Assembly (NCBI GenBank): GCA_031292525.1
Contig: JARLGY010000045.1
Span: 248,001-312,000, forward strand
DNA from: Flavipsychrobacter sp.
GTDB taxonomy: Bacteria; Bacteroidota; Bacteroidia; Chitinophagales; Chitinophagaceae
Length of the DNA: 64,000 nucleotides
Reading direction: 5' to 3'
Position 1 is the first letter of the stretch. The number at the start of each line of letters is the position of its first letter. Both the position numbers and the translations under genes were made by a program. This document shows positions 1 to 7,994 of this stretch, piece by piece. The notes beneath the pieces were generated by a model. It saw only the letters and a program-made list of their open reading frames with translations. It did no database searches and was not told the DNA's origin.

Positions 1-105
1 TTGGCCATAGTAAAGAAAATTGTAGATAATCATAATGGCCTCATATTCGCTGTAAGCGAAATCACAAAAGGAGCTACATTCGAGATCTACATTCCCCACA
101 TATAA
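1..105 (+). CDS. C-terminal end of a sensor histidine kinase (partial)
   Basis: Only the last 34 codons are inside the window. They read LAIVKKIVDNHNG at the edge, which is the G2-box helix of a HATPase_c domain (normally preceded by GLG), and end in FEIYIPHI, the usual last beta strand of a sensor kinase. The gene therefore ends in an ATP-binding kinase domain, and any sensor part lies to the left. It is the only plus-strand gene before 7.6 kb and converges with the next gene. A phosphorelay hybrid cannot be excluded because the rest is missing. Confidence 0.8.
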   Translation: MAIVKKIVDNHNGLIFAVSEITKGATFEIYIPHI

Positions 106-187
106 ACGCCCTAGATTAAATGAATGCTTCGCAAGTACAGCGCTTGCTCAATAACACACGGCAACCTATATAGTAAACCCTTTAGGT

Positions 188-2014
188 TTACCTGATCAGC
201 ACGGCTGTGCCCTTCAACATCTTCTGTACGCCGTCTTTTGTAGTACCTACCATCTGGTAGAAATACGTATCCATCGGGGCAGGAGAACCATTATAATTGC
301 CATCCCAGCCAGCGCTCTCTGCCTGGTTAGAATAGAATACTTTTTCTCCCCAACGATTGAAGACTGTAAACTCCGCTATCCTGAAACCACAATAAGGTAT
401 AGGGTGCAACCTATCATTGTCACCATCTCCATTAGGTGTAAAGGCCGTTGGTACAAATGCCTTTGAAATATCCGGAACAGTCACTGTTACACTATCAGTA
501 TTAGTGCACTTATTGGTATCAGTACCTATTACAATATACATTGTGGTCTCATCCGGCGTAGCATATGGATTTGCTGATAAAGGATCGCTTACATAAGCGG
601 CGGGATACCATACGTAAGTTAGTGCACCACTCACATGCAATTGCAACACAGGATGCATACAAGTATATACTCCATCAGTTGGCGTAGCAATAACAACCGG
701 TAACGGCATTACCGATACAGTTACCGTATCGTGAGAAATACAATTGTCACCAAAGTTCACAACAACGGTATAAGTAGTAGTATCCGTAGGGGAAGCAAGC
801 GGCATTTGGGCCGAAGTATCACTCAACCCGGCCGATGGCGTCCACACATAGCTATTACCACCTGCAACCCAAAGGCGTGCGATCTGCCCTGCACATATAG
901 ATGTGTCTTTACTTATAGGCAGGTGTGGTGTAAAATTGTCAACATATATAATGCTGAAGAAAGAATCAGCACAGCTGTGATCTATTACATTCAGGCTCAC
1001 CATGTAAAAGTTTTGTGATCCATAGGTATGCTGTTGTGTAAGACCTCCTGCTGCGGTAGTATGATCGCCAAAACTCCAACTATATTGTGCAGTGCTGCTA
1101 TAAAAAGAGTCTTTGTTGTAAATAGAAAAATTAACCAGTCCATCCTGGCAAGGTGGTTTTACCAGTTCTATACTGTCATTAAGGTCAGGTACACCAACAT
1201 ATACACTCGCGGTGCTTTGACATACTAGTTTAAAAGAAACATCGTCTATAGCAAAGTCATTACCACTAAGTGCAGTTTGCTGGTCGTTAATGCATATCGT
1301 AATCACAGTACTGGTATCGCTGTACCATAGCGCATGAAACTCTCTCCACAAACCATTAGTGTCTGTAAGATGTAATGGAGAGTCAACCAGCACACCATTT
1401 ATTTTGAACTGTAATATTGCTGTATTAGTATTTGTACAAGAGGCCGCCCATGCAGAAAAGTCATAGTATGTGCCAGGTGAAACACTAATGGTCTGACACC
1501 AAATATCCGAGTTGGAGGAGTCGCCATTTATCACCATCATATTTCCCGTTCCGGTAGTATGGTCGCCAAACGATGCAAAATTTGTGTGCACATTAAAAGG
1601 ATTATCCTGTATAGAATAATACCCTTCAGGCCATAGCGAGTTGGGGCCGCTTGTATCCCTGTAAGTGCTGGAAAAATACTGATTGCTGGTATTCAGAGAA
1701 TCAAAATTGCCATTTTGTACATACTCGGTAGGGGTAAGGCTGTATATCTTAAGCGTATATGTTTGTGATGTGCTACCAGGACTGAAAATGGGATTATAGA
1801 AGTTACTAAAGTTAATGCCGGTATTAGGTGTCCATGTGCTGTCTATTACAGTAAGCCCCGTAGGCACAGTATATTGTGCCTGTATTGATACGGTATCATT
1901 ATTACACGCATACACCGAATCGGGCATAGCAATAGTAGTACAGGTTTGTGCTGTACCAGTATTAAAAGCAATCACTAAAATTAAAAAAAAGATTATCCTG
2001 ATAGATAAACGCAT
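188..2014 (-). CDS. Secreted protein with PKD-like and type B type IX sorting domain
   Basis: A 608-residue exported protein. Residues 1-22 form a signal peptide ending NTGTAQ. Residues of about 95-265 look like a beta-sandwich carbohydrate-binding-type module (starts YVQNGNFDSLN). Around 310-345 there is a PKD-like motif (YSWSFGDHTT). The last 90 residues are a gliding-motility-associated C-terminal domain: PTAFTPNGDGDND, then FNRWGEKVF, GWDG, and GTAVLIR at the end. Such domains send proteins through the type IX secretion system to the cell surface. The middle is rich in Thr, Ser and Asp as in surface adhesins. No catalytic motif is visible, so adhesin or matrix protein is inference. The upstream DUF58 gene is separated by a terminator, so it is probably its own unit. 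Confidence 0.88.
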   Translation of the reverse strand: MRLSIRIIFFLILVIAFNTGTAQTCTTIAMPDSVYACNNDTVSIQAQYTVPTGLTVIDSTWTPNTGINFSNFYNPIFSPGSTSQTYTLKIYSLTPTEYVQNGNFDSLNTSNQYFSSTYRDTSGPNSLWPEGYYSIQDNPFNVHTNFASFGDHTTGTGNMMVINGDSSNSDIWCQTISVSPGTYYDFSAWAASCTNTNTAILQFKINGVLVDSPLHLTDTNGLWREFHALWYSDTSTVITICINDQQTALSGNDFAIDDVSFKLVCQSTASVYVGVPDLNDSIELVKPPCQDGLVNFSIYNKDSFYSSTAQYSWSFGDHTTAAGGLTQQHTYGSQNFYMVSLNVIDHSCADSFFSIIYVDNFTPHLPISKDTSICAGQIARLWVAGGNSYVWTPSAGLSDTSAQMPLASPTDTTTYTVVVNFGDNCISHDTVTVSVMPLPVVIATPTDGVYTCMHPVLQLHVSGALTYVWYPAAYVSDPLSANPYATPDETTMYIVIGTDTNKCTNTDSVTVTVPDISKAFVPTAFTPNGDGDNDRLHPIPYCGFRIAEFTVFNRWGEKVFYSNQAESAGWDGNYNGSPAPMDTYFYQMVGTTKDGVQKMLKGTAVLIR

Positions 2015-2074
2015 TTCAACAAAAATTAAATTGGCCTATCGCCGATATAATAGACACTAAAGAACAAAAAAAAG

Positions 2075-2106
2075 TTGGTATTTCCTATATTAAATAACAA
2101 TACCAA
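2075..2106 (-). terminator. Rho-independent terminator of the DUF58 gene
   Basis: Arms TTGGTATT (2075-2082) and AATACCAA (2099-2106) pair over 8 bp. On the minus strand they are followed by a long T run (A run at 2065-2073 on plus). It starts 3 bases past the DUF58 stop codon. Confidence 0.7.
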
Positions 2107-2108
2107 TA

Positions 2109-3491
2109 TTAAAGTACCCCATAAATAACATGACTCTTGCTAAGTATCTCTTCCAATTCTTTTTCCCGCTTCACAATAGCAAACCTCATAGGAGAGAAAA
2201 CCCAGCGAGAACGCACCTTTGAAAGCCGGTCCTGGGGCGGCAGAAAGATAAATCGCTTCAACCAGTTCCATGCTATCATGTGCCGGAAAACCAATGAAGT
2301 TTTGATTAAATAAACTACGGTAGATGCATCACACTGCTCCAGTATATTGTGCAATTCTTCGGCATCGGTAAGGGAGGATATACAAATAACCGCAGCCTGC
2401 CGGGGATTAAAGTATGCAGTTAGAGACTTATCTGTATGCCAGGTACTGTTACTAATAATGCGTGCTGCCTTTTCGGTTGTTGACAAATGTTCAGGGATAG
2501 TAAATGATTGATCGGGGATGTACTTCATTTCCCATTCCTTATGCGATAGTGTATCATAAACCGTCCATACGTTGTTTTTGAAGTAGTTCAACATCTCCTT
2601 CAGGTAGCGCTCACCCAACCACTGAGCTTTCACCGCCGCATGAAAGGATGCATAAAAATACAGGTGAGATGCATAGGGTTCATATTGCTCTGGCATACGC
2701 ACTACCAGTTCCCTGTTCTTCGCATATACTTTCCATACTATGCGGCGTACGTCGTCTCCTGCCTCAAAGTCCTTGTAGTTCAGGTACTCGCCTTCTACCC
2801 TGCGCAGCTGGTCTATCCGCACATCCATCGTCTCCGTTTTTTTAGGATACACCTCGCGGTCTTCTTCTTCTTTTAGCACAGGGGGTTGGTAGAAATGGCC
2901 GCTCACAGGTTGTTTCACGGCTAGCGAAAAAAGATGCAGCATATCTTCAAAAAAGATAAAACCTCCTTTAAGTTCGTATTCTTTTATATCTGGCAGATTG
3001 ATGCGGCTGCGACCTGTAACAGCAATGCGCCTAAAACCATTCTCCTTACGTTTGTTCGATAGTAAGCTGAACTTATCGGTAAGCTCATGATCATCATAAA
3101 AAAGACGACCTTTTATAAAACCCAAAATAGGCCTGAAAACGCCTTGAAGTGTGGCAGTAAGGAATAATTTGTTTTTACGTCCATCCCTTGTTTCTGTTGC
3201 GAAACTAACTTCAAGATGATATTGTTTCTTTTTTTGCAACCACAGGTAGTATAGCCAGCTAACCAATGTGCTGATAACTGACACTGCTAAAAGCCCGATA
3301 ATAAGGTCGAAAGTCATTTTACCCATAAGGGTAATGAATGGAGAAAAAGAAGAAGTATCGTCTTTTACAACAGGCCGGTACAATACTTTATAGCATAGCC
3401 ATATAGCTATGCCACACAATAAAGTATTAATGGTAAAAGGAAAATATTGCAGGTAGTAGCGTATGTTCCATTTTATCTTTTTCCAGTTCAT
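2109..3491 (-). CDS. DUF58 domain membrane protein
   Basis: A 460-residue protein with two N-terminal membrane helices (about 20-40 and 60-85) and a cytoplasmic C-terminal half. The diagnostic DUF58 signature lies near residue 245: FEAGDDVRRIVWKVYAKNRE, i.e. D-xx-R-x-I-x-W and the A-K-x-x-E-L stretch. DUF58 proteins are von Willebrand-like and usually accompany MoxR ATPases and BatA/BatB proteins; none of these is next to it here. The function of the family is not settled (a role in envelope or chaperone-like assembly is suspected). It is followed by its own terminator, and no TAnnTTTG box is evident before the start. Confidence 0.8.
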   Translation of the reverse strand: MNWKKIKWNIRYYLQYFPFTINTLLCGIAIWLCYKVLYRPVVKDDTSSFSPFITLMGKMTFDLIIGLLAVSVISTLVSWLYYLWLQKKKQYHLEVSFATETRDGRKNKLFLTATLQGVFRPILGFIKGRLFYDDHELTDKFSLLSNKRKENGFRRIAVTGRSRINLPDIKEYELKGGFIFFEDMLHLFSLAVKQPVSGHFYQPPVLKEEEDREVYPKKTETMDVRIDQLRRVEGEYLNYKDFEAGDDVRRIVWKVYAKNRELVVRMPEQYEPYASHLYFYASFHAAVKAQWLGERYLKEMLNYFKNNVWTVYDTLSHKEWEMKYIPDQSFTIPEHLSTTEKAARIISNSTWHTDKSLTAYFNPRQAAVICISSLTDAEELHNILEQCDASTVVYLIKTSLVFRHMIAWNWLKRFIFLPPQDRLSKVRSRWVFSPMRFAIVKREKELEEILSKSHVIYGVL

Positions 3492-3650
3492 TGCTGCTGT
3501 TTGCCGTGCTGTTTAAAAGGCTTTTTACAATACCAATTTAAACAGTTACATTAATAAATAATGTTAAATAGTATCGTACAGGAGGTCAGAGACAAAAGGC
3601 ATAACTCCAGTATCTGAAGTTTGGCAAATAAATACAGGCCAAAACTAAGA

Positions 3651-4562
3651 TCAGGATTTGGTCAATGTGCGGAACACATCTTCCAGCGACTGTGTTTCAG
3701 CCTGCATCGTGCTGATATTAATGTTATTATTCAAAGCCCATTGCATCACTTCTTTGCGTATCTCTTCAGGTTTATCTGTATTCAACTTCCATTTGTTGCC
3801 CTCTATGTTTTCAAGGCTTTTAATTGATTTTATACCTGCAAACATTTTCTTGTCCACAGCGCTTTCAAAAGTTACTATCAGTGCTCCTTGCGTAGTGTTC
3901 ACTTGTTGTATGTGGTCTATTGAATCATCAGCAACGATCTTCCCGTTATTAATAATAATAACACGGCTGCACATGGCTTGTACCTCTTGCATGATGTGTG
4001 TTGACAACAATACTGTTTTCTCTTCGCCTATCCTTTTTATCAAGTCCCGTATTTCCACTATTTGGTTGGGGTCCAGGCCCGATGTCGGCTCATCAAGTAT
4101 CAGTACCTCAGGATTATGCAACATAGCTTGCGCCAGGCCTACACGTTGCTTGTACCCTTTAGATAGAGCACCTATTTTCTTATGCGCTTCCTTATTCAGT
4201 CCGGTAAGCGCTATCATCTCCTCAATACGTTTATTGGTGTCCTTTCCCAGTTTATGGATGCCCGCAGAAAACTCAAGGTATTCACGCACATACATTTCAA
4301 AATACAACGGATTAGCCTCCGGCAGATAGCCTAGTCGCTTACGTACCTCCATAGATTGTTCACGCACATCAAAACCACATACCTCTGCCGTTCCTTCAGT
4401 AGGAGGCAAATAGGTAGTTATCATCTTCATGGTAGTTGATTTACCTGCCCCATTCGGCCCAAGGAAACCAACAATTTCTCCCTTCTTTATATCAAAGGAA
4501 ATATTGTCAACAGCTTTCTGGGTTTCGTAAATTTTTGTAAGCGATGCAACTTTAATAGACAT
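3651..4562 (-). CDS. gldA: GldA-like ABC transporter ATP-binding protein
   Basis: A 303-residue ABC ATPase. Walker A is GPNGAGKS near residue 37, the signature loop is LSKGYKQRVG near 135, and Walker B is VLILDEPTSGLD near 155, followed by the switch His in LLSTHIMQEV. The C-terminal 80 residues are the extra domain found in GldA and related export ATPases. In Bacteroidota, GldA works with the membrane proteins GldF and GldG, and is needed for gliding in some species. Neither partner is adjacent, so this may instead serve another permease. A -7 box (TAGATTTG, minus) ends 4 bases before the ATG, so the mRNA may be leaderless. The LytTR gene upstream ends 145 bases away. Confidence 0.8.
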   Translation of the reverse strand: MSIKVASLTKIYETQKAVDNISFDIKKGEIVGFLGPNGAGKSTTMKMITTYLPPTEGTAEVCGFDVREQSMEVRKRLGYLPEANPLYFEMYVREYLEFSAGIHKLGKDTNKRIEEMIALTGLNKEAHKKIGALSKGYKQRVGLAQAMLHNPEVLILDEPTSGLDPNQIVEIRDLIKRIGEEKTVLLSTHIMQEVQAMCSRVIIINNGKIVADDSIDHIQQVNTTQGALIVTFESAVDKKMFAGIKSIKSLENIEGNKWKLNTDKPEEIRKEVMQWALNNNINISTMQAETQSLEDVFRTLTKS

Positions 4563-4566
4563 ACGG

Positions 4567-4574
4567 CAAATCTA
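4567..4574 (-). promoter_or_regulatory. -7 box of gldA (TAGATTTG)
   Basis: Exact match to the Bacteroidota TAnnTTTG box on the minus strand. Only four bases separate it from the ATG at 4562, which predicts a leaderless transcript. A tandem GAAATGTGA repeat (4604-4612, 4615-4623) lies about 40-60 bases upstream of the presumed start. Confidence 0.5.
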
Positions 4575-4707
4575 CAGATTTTAGGTGCTAAATCAATGTA
4601 GCAGAAATGTGAAAGAAATGTGATAGAATAGCCAATATAGCCCCAAACCCTACAACCTCTAAAACTATTGAAATACAATAAAAGGATCTGGAAAAATAAA
4701 ATGCACT

Positions 4708-5442
4708 CTACCGTAAGTTTAACTTCTCAAGCAGTTCTGCCTTGCTATGTTTAGAGAGTGGTATTTTATTGCCACCTACTATTACATACTCTGTATTGAT
4801 GGTATCAATGTGCTGCAGGTTTATTACATAGCTGCGATGTACCCTGAAAAACATTTTGTCGCTGAAATTAGAAATATAGTGCTGTAATGCAGCCCTTACT
4901 AAAATCTTTCTGCTCGCGGTATGCACATTCACATAAACATGCTCACTTTCCAGGTACAGTATGTCTTTGAATAGTATTTTATGGATATAGTTACCCTCCT
5001 TAATAAATACAGCGTCTTGTACCACATAGTTCCCCTCAACCTGCAGTTGATTGCTAGACTGTTGTTTACTAAAATTGTGCAGGCATATTTCTATCGAAGT
5101 ATATAGCTCTTCTTTATTAAATGGTTTTACCAGGTAACCAGGTGGTTCTGTTTCCTTGGCCCTTGCCACTGTAGCAGCATCTGAGTTGGCAGAAAGGAAT
5201 ATGAACGGGATATTGAATTGTTGCTTAATAACGTGTGCCAGGTCTATACCGTCTTTACTACCTCCCAAAGTAATGTCTATCAATATCAGGTCTGGTTTTT
5301 CTTCAGCAACCATTACCAATGCTTCCGAATAAGTAAAGGCGGGTTCTGTAACTGTATAACCAAGTTGCTGCAGCGCATTGCTAATGCCTTCGGCAATGAT
5401 CATTTCATCTTCTACTATTCCTATTTTTATAGGTTGCCCCAT
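4708..5442 (-). CDS. LytTR-family response regulator
   Basis: A 244-residue cytoplasmic regulator. The receiver domain (1-120) has the acidic pair in IGIVEDE, the phospho-acceptor Asp in LILIDITLGG (about 56) and the Lys in YLVKPFN. The C-terminal LytTR DNA-binding domain (about 145-244) includes FRVHRSYVINLQHID and PLSKHSKAELLEKL. LytTR domains bind pairs of direct repeats spaced by two helical turns. The gene lies 128 bases downstream of a TPR histidine kinase on the same strand, its likely partner. A matching repeat pair occurs upstream of that kinase at 7549-7583. Confidence 0.92.
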   Translation of the reverse strand: MGQPIKIGIVEDEMIIAEGISNALQQLGYTVTEPAFTYSEALVMVAEEKPDLILIDITLGGSKDGIDLAHVIKQQFNIPFIFLSANSDAATVARAKETEPPGYLVKPFNKEELYTSIEICLHNFSKQQSSNQLQVEGNYVVQDAVFIKEGNYIHKILFKDILYLESEHVYVNVHTASRKILVRAALQHYISNFSDKMFFRVHRSYVINLQHIDTINTEYVIVGGNKIPLSKHSKAELLEKLNLR

Positions 5443-5570
5443 ATATCAAAACTCGGTTAAACAAGTCAAAACTTATAATAAAAGCAATGCATTAGCAACT
5501 ATTTATGAAAACAACACTATAGACTAGCATTTACTTAAATGTTGTTACAAACAAACTTCTTTGCTACGCC

Positions 5571-7466
5571 TTATAACACCTTTTTACGCTCGTAAACGTC
5601 TTTAAAAAAAATATTAAATATACTTCCATTATCATACTTGTACTCAGTATATCCTCCTAATTGTTTAGATAAACGTGATATCAGCTTCATACCTAATGAT
5701 GAAAAAGACTTAAGATTCTGATGAACCGGTAAGCCAGGACCATTATCTCTTACCTGTAACAGGAAGTATGTTTCGTCCCTGCTTAACATCATCCTTAATA
5801 TTCCTTTCTCTCCTTGTCTGAATGCATATTTAAACGCATTTGTCAACAACTCATTTATGATCAGACCTAACGGTATAGCAGTATCAATATCCAGTATTAT
5901 TTCAGGCACATCAAATTGTACATCAAGGTCTTGGCCAGGATAAGTAAACACCATAGCTACCTGGCTATACAGATCTTCTAAAAAACTATGGAGTTCTATT
6001 TTGGTTATATCTTCGTTCTGGTAGAGTTTTTGGTGTATAAGCCCTATCGATTTCACCCTGCCCTGCCCCACTGCTATGGCTGCTTTTGCTACCTTGTCAT
6101 CAAGCGCATGCCCTTGCAGTTCCAATAGGTTACTGATCACCTGCAGGTTATTCTTCACCCTGTGGTGTATTTCCTTCATCAATACCTCTTTTTGCTGCAG
6201 CGATGCTTCAAGGTTCTGCATCAATCCATCAGATTTTATTTTTTCCTTACCCAGCAGGTTGTTTATCTTTCTCTGTGCTCTATTACTTTTGAGTACTAAA
6301 CCTATAATTAAAATAAGTACAACTATGCCTGCGAGATAAAAACCACGTTCATTACGTTTTTTTGCTACAGCCAATTGAGCAAGCTGTATATCCTTCTCCT
6401 TAATATCCAAAACCTGTTTATTTTCCAGTTCTTTTATCTTCTGGTTATTCTCATTGGAAAAAACGGAGTCCTTAACATCAATATATTTCCTGTAGCTCTT
6501 TAGTGCACTTTTATAGTTACCATCTGCCTGGTAAGCTTCTGAAAGGCTGAGCATGAATGCCATGGTTGCATCCCTATAACTTATTTCCCTACTCGCATTA
6601 ATACCCTTATTAAGGTATGCGATCCCTTTTTCTAACCTTGCCGATCTATTAACAGGTATTAAAGAATCGGGCAATGTTGTATGTGCGGTATCTGTTACAA
6701 TACGTACATACAACTCTCCAATATTACCAAGGTTGCGGGCTGTGCCATATTTATCCCCTATTTCTTCATATATTTTCAATGCTCTGAAATCATAATCAAG
6801 TGCCTTACTATATTGTTTCTTTTCATCATAAATATTCCCTATGTTGCCCAGGTTTTTTGCAATATTTTTTTTATCATTTAGCGCCTCACTCATAGCTAAT
6901 GCTTTACTGCTATACTCTAGCGCCTTACCTTGATTTCCTAAAGCCCAATAAACATCACCTATATTCCCCAGGTTGTTAGCTATCTTTATTTTGTAACCCA
7001 TCTCCTCGCACAATTTTAACGACTTCAGCTGGTACTCCAGAGCCTTATTAAAATTCCGTTGCAGGCGGTAGGTAATACCTATGTTTTCAAGAGCTGTTTC
7101 CTCATCATCTTTATTATGGATATCTCTACTCTTTTTCAATGTAATAAACTCATACTCTAGTGACTTAGGGTAGTTTGAAAATGCCATATAATTAATCGCC
7201 ATATTGCTATATGCCCTTTCTACACCCTGTTCCCAGCCAAGCTGATTTGCTAATTCTAATTGTTTATTTGCATATTTTAAACCTTCTTCCGGGTTTATAG
7301 TATAATATGTAAAAGATAACCTTGCCAGCAATTTAACTTTATTGGTATCAACTTTGGCTTTCGGCAGTTCTTGTAGCAAAGAATCAATACGTGCTTGCCC
7401 AACCTTCTGTGCCCATAGCAAAGCGGGGCCTAAAATAAGAAGCGATATGAATATTAGTTTTTTCAA
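5571..7466 (-). CDS. TPR sensor histidine kinase, HisKA_2 type
   Basis: About 631 residues if it starts at the TTG at 7466. A signal peptide or anchor (LKKLIFISLLILG) is followed by a periplasmic array of TPRs with repeated LGNIG motifs. A coiled coil and a membrane helix come next (about 374-390, FYLAGIVVLILIIG). The HisKA_2 H-box is KEIHHRVKNNLQ near 434, then the HATPase_c N-box NELLTNAFKYAF and G-box DNGPGLP. It probably phosphorylates the LytTR regulator downstream. The same frame is open back to 7529, but a -7 box (7506-7513) sits inside that extension and the extension would push the signal peptide inward, so the TTG start is preferred. Confidence 0.88.
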   Translation of the reverse strand: MKKLIFISLLILGPALLWAQKVGQARIDSLLQELPKAKVDTNKVKLLARLSFTYYTINPEEGLKYANKQLELANQLGWEQGVERAYSNMAINYMAFSNYPKSLEYEFITLKKSRDIHNKDDEETALENIGITYRLQRNFNKALEYQLKSLKLCEEMGYKIKIANNLGNIGDVYWALGNQGKALEYSSKALAMSEALNDKKNIAKNLGNIGNIYDEKKQYSKALDYDFRALKIYEEIGDKYGTARNLGNIGELYVRIVTDTAHTTLPDSLIPVNRSARLEKGIAYLNKGINASREISYRDATMAFMLSLSEAYQADGNYKSALKSYRKYIDVKDSVFSNENNQKIKELENKQVLDIKEKDIQLAQLAVAKKRNERGFYLAGIVVLILIIGLVLKSNRAQRKINNLLGKEKIKSDGLMQNLEASLQQKEVLMKEIHHRVKNNLQVISNLLELQGHALDDKVAKAAIAVGQGRVKSIGLIHQKLYQNEDITKIELHSFLEDLYSQVAMVFTYPGQDLDVQFDVPEIILDIDTAIPLGLIINELLTNAFKYAFRQGEKGILRMMLSRDETYFLLQVRDNGPGLPVHQNLKSFSSLGMKLISRLSKQLGGYTEYKYDNGSIFNIFFKDVYERKKVL

Positions 7467-7505
7467 AAGTATATAATTAGTATATTTTTTACTTGCAATA
7501 ACGAT

Positions 7506-7513
7506 CAAATATA
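7506..7513 (-). promoter_or_regulatory. -7 box of the TPR kinase (TATATTTG)
   Basis: Exact TAnnTTTG match on the minus strand, 39 bases before the proposed TTG start at 7466. It lies inside the longest possible frame of the kinase gene and so supports the shorter protein. Confidence 0.5.
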
Positions 7514-7548
7514 TATAACGATATGCCATAATAAAAACTAATAATCTG

Positions 7549-7583
7549 CATTTCAGAACATTATACGGTCATTTCAGAACATT
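7549..7583. promoter_or_regulatory. Direct repeat, 21-bp period, candidate LytTR site
   Basis: CATTTCAGAACATT occurs at 7549-7562 and again, identical, at 7570-7583. The 21 bp period is two helical turns, the geometry known for LytTR-domain binding sites. It lies between the kinase/LytTR genes and the divergent small gene, so it could control both. Confidence 0.5.
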
Positions 7584-7651
7584 TGAAGAATATTTAAACA
7601 TAAGATGTGTATTCTTGTAATACTTATCTACCACTACCAAATAAAACTGCC

Positions 7652-7921
7652 ATGAGCTTAAAGTACAAACTAAACGGGGAAAGGGCAAGCAGAGAAGACC
7701 TCACATATACTGTAGGAATAGCAGACCTCATAACAAGGTGGGAAAACGCAGTCCGAAAATTTGCAGCCGACATAGATCGGGAAAAGGTAAGCATCATACT
7801 ACACTTGGTAAATGGCGAATTAAAAATAATTACCGATACCCGCATGTTGATGAAGCTTTATTGTGAAGTATACAAAAACATGTTTCAAAGCAGCACATTA
7901 AAACAAGCCGTAAGAACATAA
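7652..7921 (+). CDS. Small conserved-looking hypothetical protein
   Basis: An 89-residue cytoplasmic protein starting MSLKYKLNGE, mixed alpha/beta and without Cys. I do not recognise a family. The frame extends to a GTG at 7607, but the ATG at 7652 gives a better N-terminus. It is divergent from the TPR kinase/LytTR genes and shares their upstream region with the 21-bp-period repeat, so it may be a target of that system (inference). It ends 24 bases before a strong bidirectional hairpin. Confidence 0.65.
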   Translation: MSLKYKLNGERASREDLTYTVGIADLITRWENAVRKFAADIDREKVSIILHLVNGELKIITDTRMLMKLYCEVYKNMFQSSTLKQAVRT

Positions 7922-7944
7922 TTTTTTAAAGATTGACAATATAA

Positions 7945-7970
7945 AAAATGGGGCTGTCTAGCCCCATTTT
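7945..7970. terminator. Bidirectional terminator
   Basis: Perfect 11-bp arms AAAATGGGGCT (7945-7955) and AGCCCCATTTT (7960-7970) with a 4-base loop. It serves the converging small gene and the DksA-like gene. Confidence 0.9.
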
Positions 7971-7994
7971 CATTTCCTATATTATCAATGACGT

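Noticed and set aside
173-191. GTAAACC/GGTTTAC hairpin at the end of the first minus gene
   Set aside because: It includes the stop codon and has no T run, so I do not call a terminator.
3658-4329. Open frame of 223 codons on plus across gldA
   Set aside because: It runs against the strongly supported GldA-like ATPase and shows no domain.
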